From positions 54,517 to 118,516 of the forward strand of contig NZ_JAVDPZ010000011.1 of NCBI RefSeq assembly GCF_031453995.1: a DNA stretch of 64,000 bases, given 5' to 3'. Position 1 is the first letter of the stretch. Every line of letters starts with the position of its first letter. The stretch is from Nitrobacter vulgaris. Lineage in GTDB: Bacteria; Pseudomonadota; Alphaproteobacteria; Rhizobiales; Xanthobacteraceae. The position numbers were made by a program, and so were the translations under genes. The notes under the pieces were generated by a model. It saw only the letters and a program-made list of their open reading frames with translations, had not been told where the DNA came from and made no database searches. Shown here piece after piece: positions 61,491 to 64,000 of the stretch.

Positions 61491-61745
61491 CTGCGTGTTG
61501 ACACCATACAACGTCGACATCATACAATGCGAAATATGCCGATAGACACATCGACAAGCTATCGGATTGAGGCATCTTCCTACTTTAGATGATCATTGTT
61601 TTTGAGTGGTCGCATCGTTCCTCATTGATGAGGAGTGTGCGGCATGCGCGGACGGCTGCGTCGATCCAGGACTGCGTGAAACGTTTTTCGAATGTTGCAG
61701 CTCAGCGGATCCGAACCCGCCATGACAGAGCAACTTGGGGGTGAT
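61423..61745 (+). promoter_or_regulatory. Leader/regulatory region of the AlgE-like gene, copied again at 63729-64000
   Basis: About 290 bases upstream of the barrel gene. Elements: TTGACA at 61498-61503 with a weak TACAAT at 61523 (19-base spacer); an inverted repeat CCGATAG (61539-61545) and CTATCGG (61559-61565); and a hairpin TCCTCA-TTGA-TGAGGA at 61619-61634. The second copy keeps all three. The region from GCATGCGCGGACGGCTGCG to CGAACCCGC is almost identical in both copies. Promoter strength cannot be judged. Confidence 0.6.
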
Positions 61746-63275
61746 ATGAATTTGATGAAGAGTTCTTTCCTCGGTTCGACGGCAGGACTGGTTTTCCTGT
61801 CCATCGTTCTGCTTGTCGCCATTCCTCCGAATCTTGCGCATGCACAGGGCGACGAAGGCCAGGGTCCTGGCCATGGCCATGCCGTAGCCCAGAACGGAGA
61901 TGCTGAGCCGAAGCCGCAAACCTGGCCTCAGTTCAAGGCGACCACGCCAACGCCGCTGTACTCGCTCTACGACACACTCGGACGACCCGACAATCTCACG
62001 ATTAACGGCTCTATTCGCGCCCGTGGTGAAGGGCTCGCCAACCAATTTCGTCCGGCGCCTGCCGCGCGTGATGACTATTTGGCCTCGTTCTTCACCAATA
62101 TTTTCGCCGAGTACAATCTCGGCACGGTGAAGATCGGCGCGGAGCTGTTCGATAGCCGTGGCTACGGCGAGCCGCGAAACTCGGCGGTCTCCACCAATGA
62201 GGTGAACGCCCTCGAACTCGGCCAAGCCTATCTTAACGTCGATCTCTCCGATGTCCTGCACGATGGATCGAGGAGCAGTCTCACCGCCGGCCGGTTCACG
62301 AAGGACATCGGCTCACGCCGCCTCGTGGCGCGCAATTTAATGCGCAACACCATCAACTCCTTCACCGGCCTGTCCTACGACTGGAAGGGCACGAACAAAG
62401 ATCAGATGACCCTGCTCTGGACCATGCCGCAGACCCGGTTGCCCGATGACACACGAGGCATCCGCAACAATACGATCGAGCTCGACTCGGAGAGCCCGGA
62501 CTTTCAACTGTTCGGCGGTTCCTATACCTTCGCGAAGGTGTTCGGCGGATCGTTCGAGGTCTATGGCTACGGCCTGTACGAGCAGGATACTGGGACGACG
62601 GGTCCGCAATCGGTGCAGACCCGAAACCGTCGCCTGTTCACTCCTGGCGCGCGGTTGGCGCGGGCGAAGAAGCCCGGGCAGTGGGACTACGATTTCGAGG
62701 CGATCTACCAGACGGGTCTCGCCCGGGAGACGACTGCCGTCACCGACACGCGCGACCTCAAGGTGTCGGCCTACTTCTTCCATGGCGAGGCGGGCTATAC
62801 CTTCGCTGCGCCCTGGCTGCCGCGGGTCGCGCTGCAATACGATCACGGCAGCGGCGACAGCAGAAACCCTAATACCTTCACCCGTTTCGACAGTCTGTTC
62901 GGCGTCCGCCGCGAATACAACCCAGTCGACCTCTACGGGCCGCTGCAGCGATCGAACATGATCTCACCGGCGATACGCTTCGAGGTCACGCCGAGCCCGA
63001 TCTGGGATGCCTTCTTCGCCTACCGCACGCTTTTCCTGGCGGATCGCACCGACAGCTTCGGCCTCACACAGGTACGGGACCGTACCGGCCGATCCGGGAA
63101 CTTCGCCGGCCAGCAGATCGAGGCTCGTCTGCGATACTGGGTTGTCCCCGATGCCATGCTATTTGAAACGGGGGCAGCCTATTTGTTTAAAGGTCGGTTT
63201 CTGCAGGACGCTCCCAACGCACCCAACACGGCCGACACCGTCTACGGCTATCTCCAGACGAGCTTCTTCTTTTAA
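61746..63275 (+). CDS. Alginate-export (AlgE)-like outer-membrane beta-barrel protein
   Basis: A 509-residue protein from the ATG at 61746 (GGGGGTG upstream); ATGs at 61692 and 61722 are less likely. A signal peptide (GLVFLSIVLLVAIPPNLAHA) is followed by a His/Gly-rich stretch (GQGPGHGHAVAQ) and a beta barrel with alternating strands and the closing aromatic ...YGYLQTSFFF. GRPDNLTINGSIRARGEG, GRFTKDIGSRRLVARNLMRN and YDHGSGDSRNPNTFTRFDSL are blocks of the alginate_exp family. Substrates of the family vary, so alginate is not implied. It is flanked by duplicated DNA, which suggests a tandem paralogue just outside the window. Confidence 0.84.
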   Translation: MNLMKSSFLGSTAGLVFLSIVLLVAIPPNLAHAQGDEGQGPGHGHAVAQNGDAEPKPQTWPQFKATTPTPLYSLYDTLGRPDNLTINGSIRARGEGLANQFRPAPAARDDYLASFFTNIFAEYNLGTVKIGAELFDSRGYGEPRNSAVSTNEVNALELGQAYLNVDLSDVLHDGSRSSLTAGRFTKDIGSRRLVARNLMRNTINSFTGLSYDWKGTNKDQMTLLWTMPQTRLPDDTRGIRNNTIELDSESPDFQLFGGSYTFAKVFGGSFEVYGYGLYEQDTGTTGPQSVQTRNRRLFTPGARLARAKKPGQWDYDFEAIYQTGLARETTAVTDTRDLKVSAYFFHGEAGYTFAAPWLPRVALQYDHGSGDSRNPNTFTRFDSLFGVRREYNPVDLYGPLQRSNMISPAIRFEVTPSPIWDAFFAYRTLFLADRTDSFGLTQVRDRTGRSGNFAGQQIEARLRYWVVPDAMLFETGAAYLFKGRFLQDAPNAPNTADTVYGYLQTSFFF

Positions 63276-63286
63276 AGTAACGACCG

Positions 63287-63320
63287 TGCCGGCCCAACAG
63301 CAAATGCCTGTGGGCCGGCA
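63287..63320 (+). terminator. Strong hairpin after the AlgE-like gene
   Basis: TGCCGGCCCA and TGGGCCGGCA make a perfect 10-bp stem with a 14-base loop, 11 bases after the stop codon. No T-run follows. It is a likely transcription end or mRNA-protecting hairpin. Confidence 0.6.
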
Positions 63321-63559
63321 TCATCTGCAGTCATGTCCCGACGGCAGAATAGAAGGACGGTCGGCAGTTGCCGGGTGAAACCCTCGTCACCCTGTTCAAT
63401 CATCGCGCGGCGGCAACATAACATAACGATACCAGCCAAGGGATCCGACCTCGGCCGGACGCGCGAGCCGTCGCGAGTCGATTCCGCGCAAGAATATGTT
63501 CGAGGCGTCGCTCGCATCTTCCGCGCCCCGCGCCGTACCTGTTCGCGCTCGTGCATCGA

Positions 63560-63730
63560 TATCCCTTGTTTGATGCGTGGACTTCAACCGCGCCGAGCAC
63601 TCGTTCGAAAATCAACTATTATCGAACGCGCCCTATGACAAAGCGATGACAGCTCGCATCAAGCCTGCTTTTCATTGATGCCCTAAGCGAAACCGCAAGG
63701 TAACGCAGAGTTTTGTGCAATCTACTTTAC
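63560..63730. repeat. Diverged fourth copy of the 216-bp repeat
   Basis: ATCCCTTGTTTGATGCGTGG, CTTCAACCGCG, CGAACGCG, CATCAAGCCTGC, TTGATGCCCTAAGCGAAACC and GCAGAGTTTTGTGCA match the units at 60991-61422 in order. It precedes the second leader copy just as the tandem units precede the first. The stretch 63321-63559 before it holds no credible gene. Confidence 0.75.
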
Positions 63731-64000
63731 TTAAGACCTTCTTTCTTTTCATTTATCTCTTGTTTGATGCAGCCTGCATGTTGACACCGCGCTGTACGAT
63801 GTATAGCGAGAAACATATCGATAGGCTATCGGCCGGGGGGCATCCCGAGTCGTCCTGTTTTTAGATGATCGCTGTTCTGGGTGGCCGCGCGCGTTCCTCG
63901 CTAACGAGGAGCGCCCCGGCATGCGCGGACGGCTGCGGTCAGCCAACGACTGCGCGAAACGTTTTTCGAATGTTGCGGCTCAGCGGGGATCCGAACCCGC
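63729..64000 (+). promoter_or_regulatory. Second copy of the AlgE-like gene leader, running to the window end
   Basis: It matches 61428-61720: TTGACACC at 63781, CGATAG-G-CTATCG at 63819-63831, TTTAGATGATC at 63860, the hairpin TCCTCG-CTAA-CGAGGA at 63895-63910, GGCATGCGCGGACGGCTGCG and CGAACCCGC at the last base. In the first copy the gene's ATG lies 26 bases beyond this last base, so a paralogous gene is expected right after the window. Confidence 0.75.

Overview
The window reads as the chromosome of a high-G+C alphaproteobacterium of the Bradyrhizobiaceae (Nitrobacteraceae), the group that holds Bradyrhizobium, Rhodopseudomonas, Nitrobacter and Afipia. This rests on the flagellar gene order (flgI and fliX back to back, flgF-flgG-flgA-flgH, fliL-fliM, with flbT and flaF beside the flagellins), on TTAA-N7-TTAA boxes of the CtrA type, on a zinc-finger-less DksA of the rhizobial kind, and on two intergenic palindrome families that I associate with this family. 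The genus is not decided. I see no tRNA, rRNA, CRISPR array or transposase. LAYOUT: 1-9.1 kb holds the end of murJ, an orphan CoxL-like molybdenum hydroxylase subunit, a CHRD protein, an Lrp-type ligand-binding protein, thiD, a metallophosphoesterase-glycosyltransferase pair, a conserved hypothetical gene and a dipeptide epimerase. 9.2-14.7 kb is one giant gene for a 1798-residue membrane-anchored hendecad-repeat protein that I take to be a Growth Pole Ring (GPR)-type polar growth scaffold. A perfect CtrA-type box lies between it and a divergent Hpt phosphotransfer gene. 15.5-20.4 kb carries a [2Fe-2S] ferredoxin, a ferredoxin-NADP reductase, a heme oxygenase and a bacteriophytochrome (HWE kinase plus receiver). 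Together these could make biliverdin and the photoreceptor that uses it. 20.4-28.9 kb is a mixed housekeeping block: SGNH hydrolase, LPG-synthase-type membrane protein, small membrane proteins, universal stress protein, SixA-like phosphatase, FAD oxidoreductase and exported MsrB. FLAGELLAR REGION, 29-61 kb: flgE-flgK-flgL, an amino acid decarboxylase, flbT, two flagellins, flaF, two small unknown or FlaG-like genes, a dead TonB-dependent receptor, then leftward flgI-flgJ-flgN-like, rightward fliX and dksA, a leftward cyclic-nucleotide-binding patatin, leftward flgF-flgG-flgA-flgH, and rightward fliL-fliM-DUF6468-motE followed by a 1241-residue exported AMIN/TPR-like protein. CtrA-type boxes or half-sites sit in front of several of these units, as expected if flagellum building and polar growth share cell-cycle control. 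RIGHT END, 60.7-64 kb: a duplicated scrap of the large exported-protein gene, two tandem repeats of about 216 bp with a third partial unit, an AlgE-like outer-membrane barrel gene, and a second copy of the barrel gene's leader. That second copy runs off the window exactly where a paralogous gene should start. A hairpin in the two leader copies shows a compensatory base-pair change.
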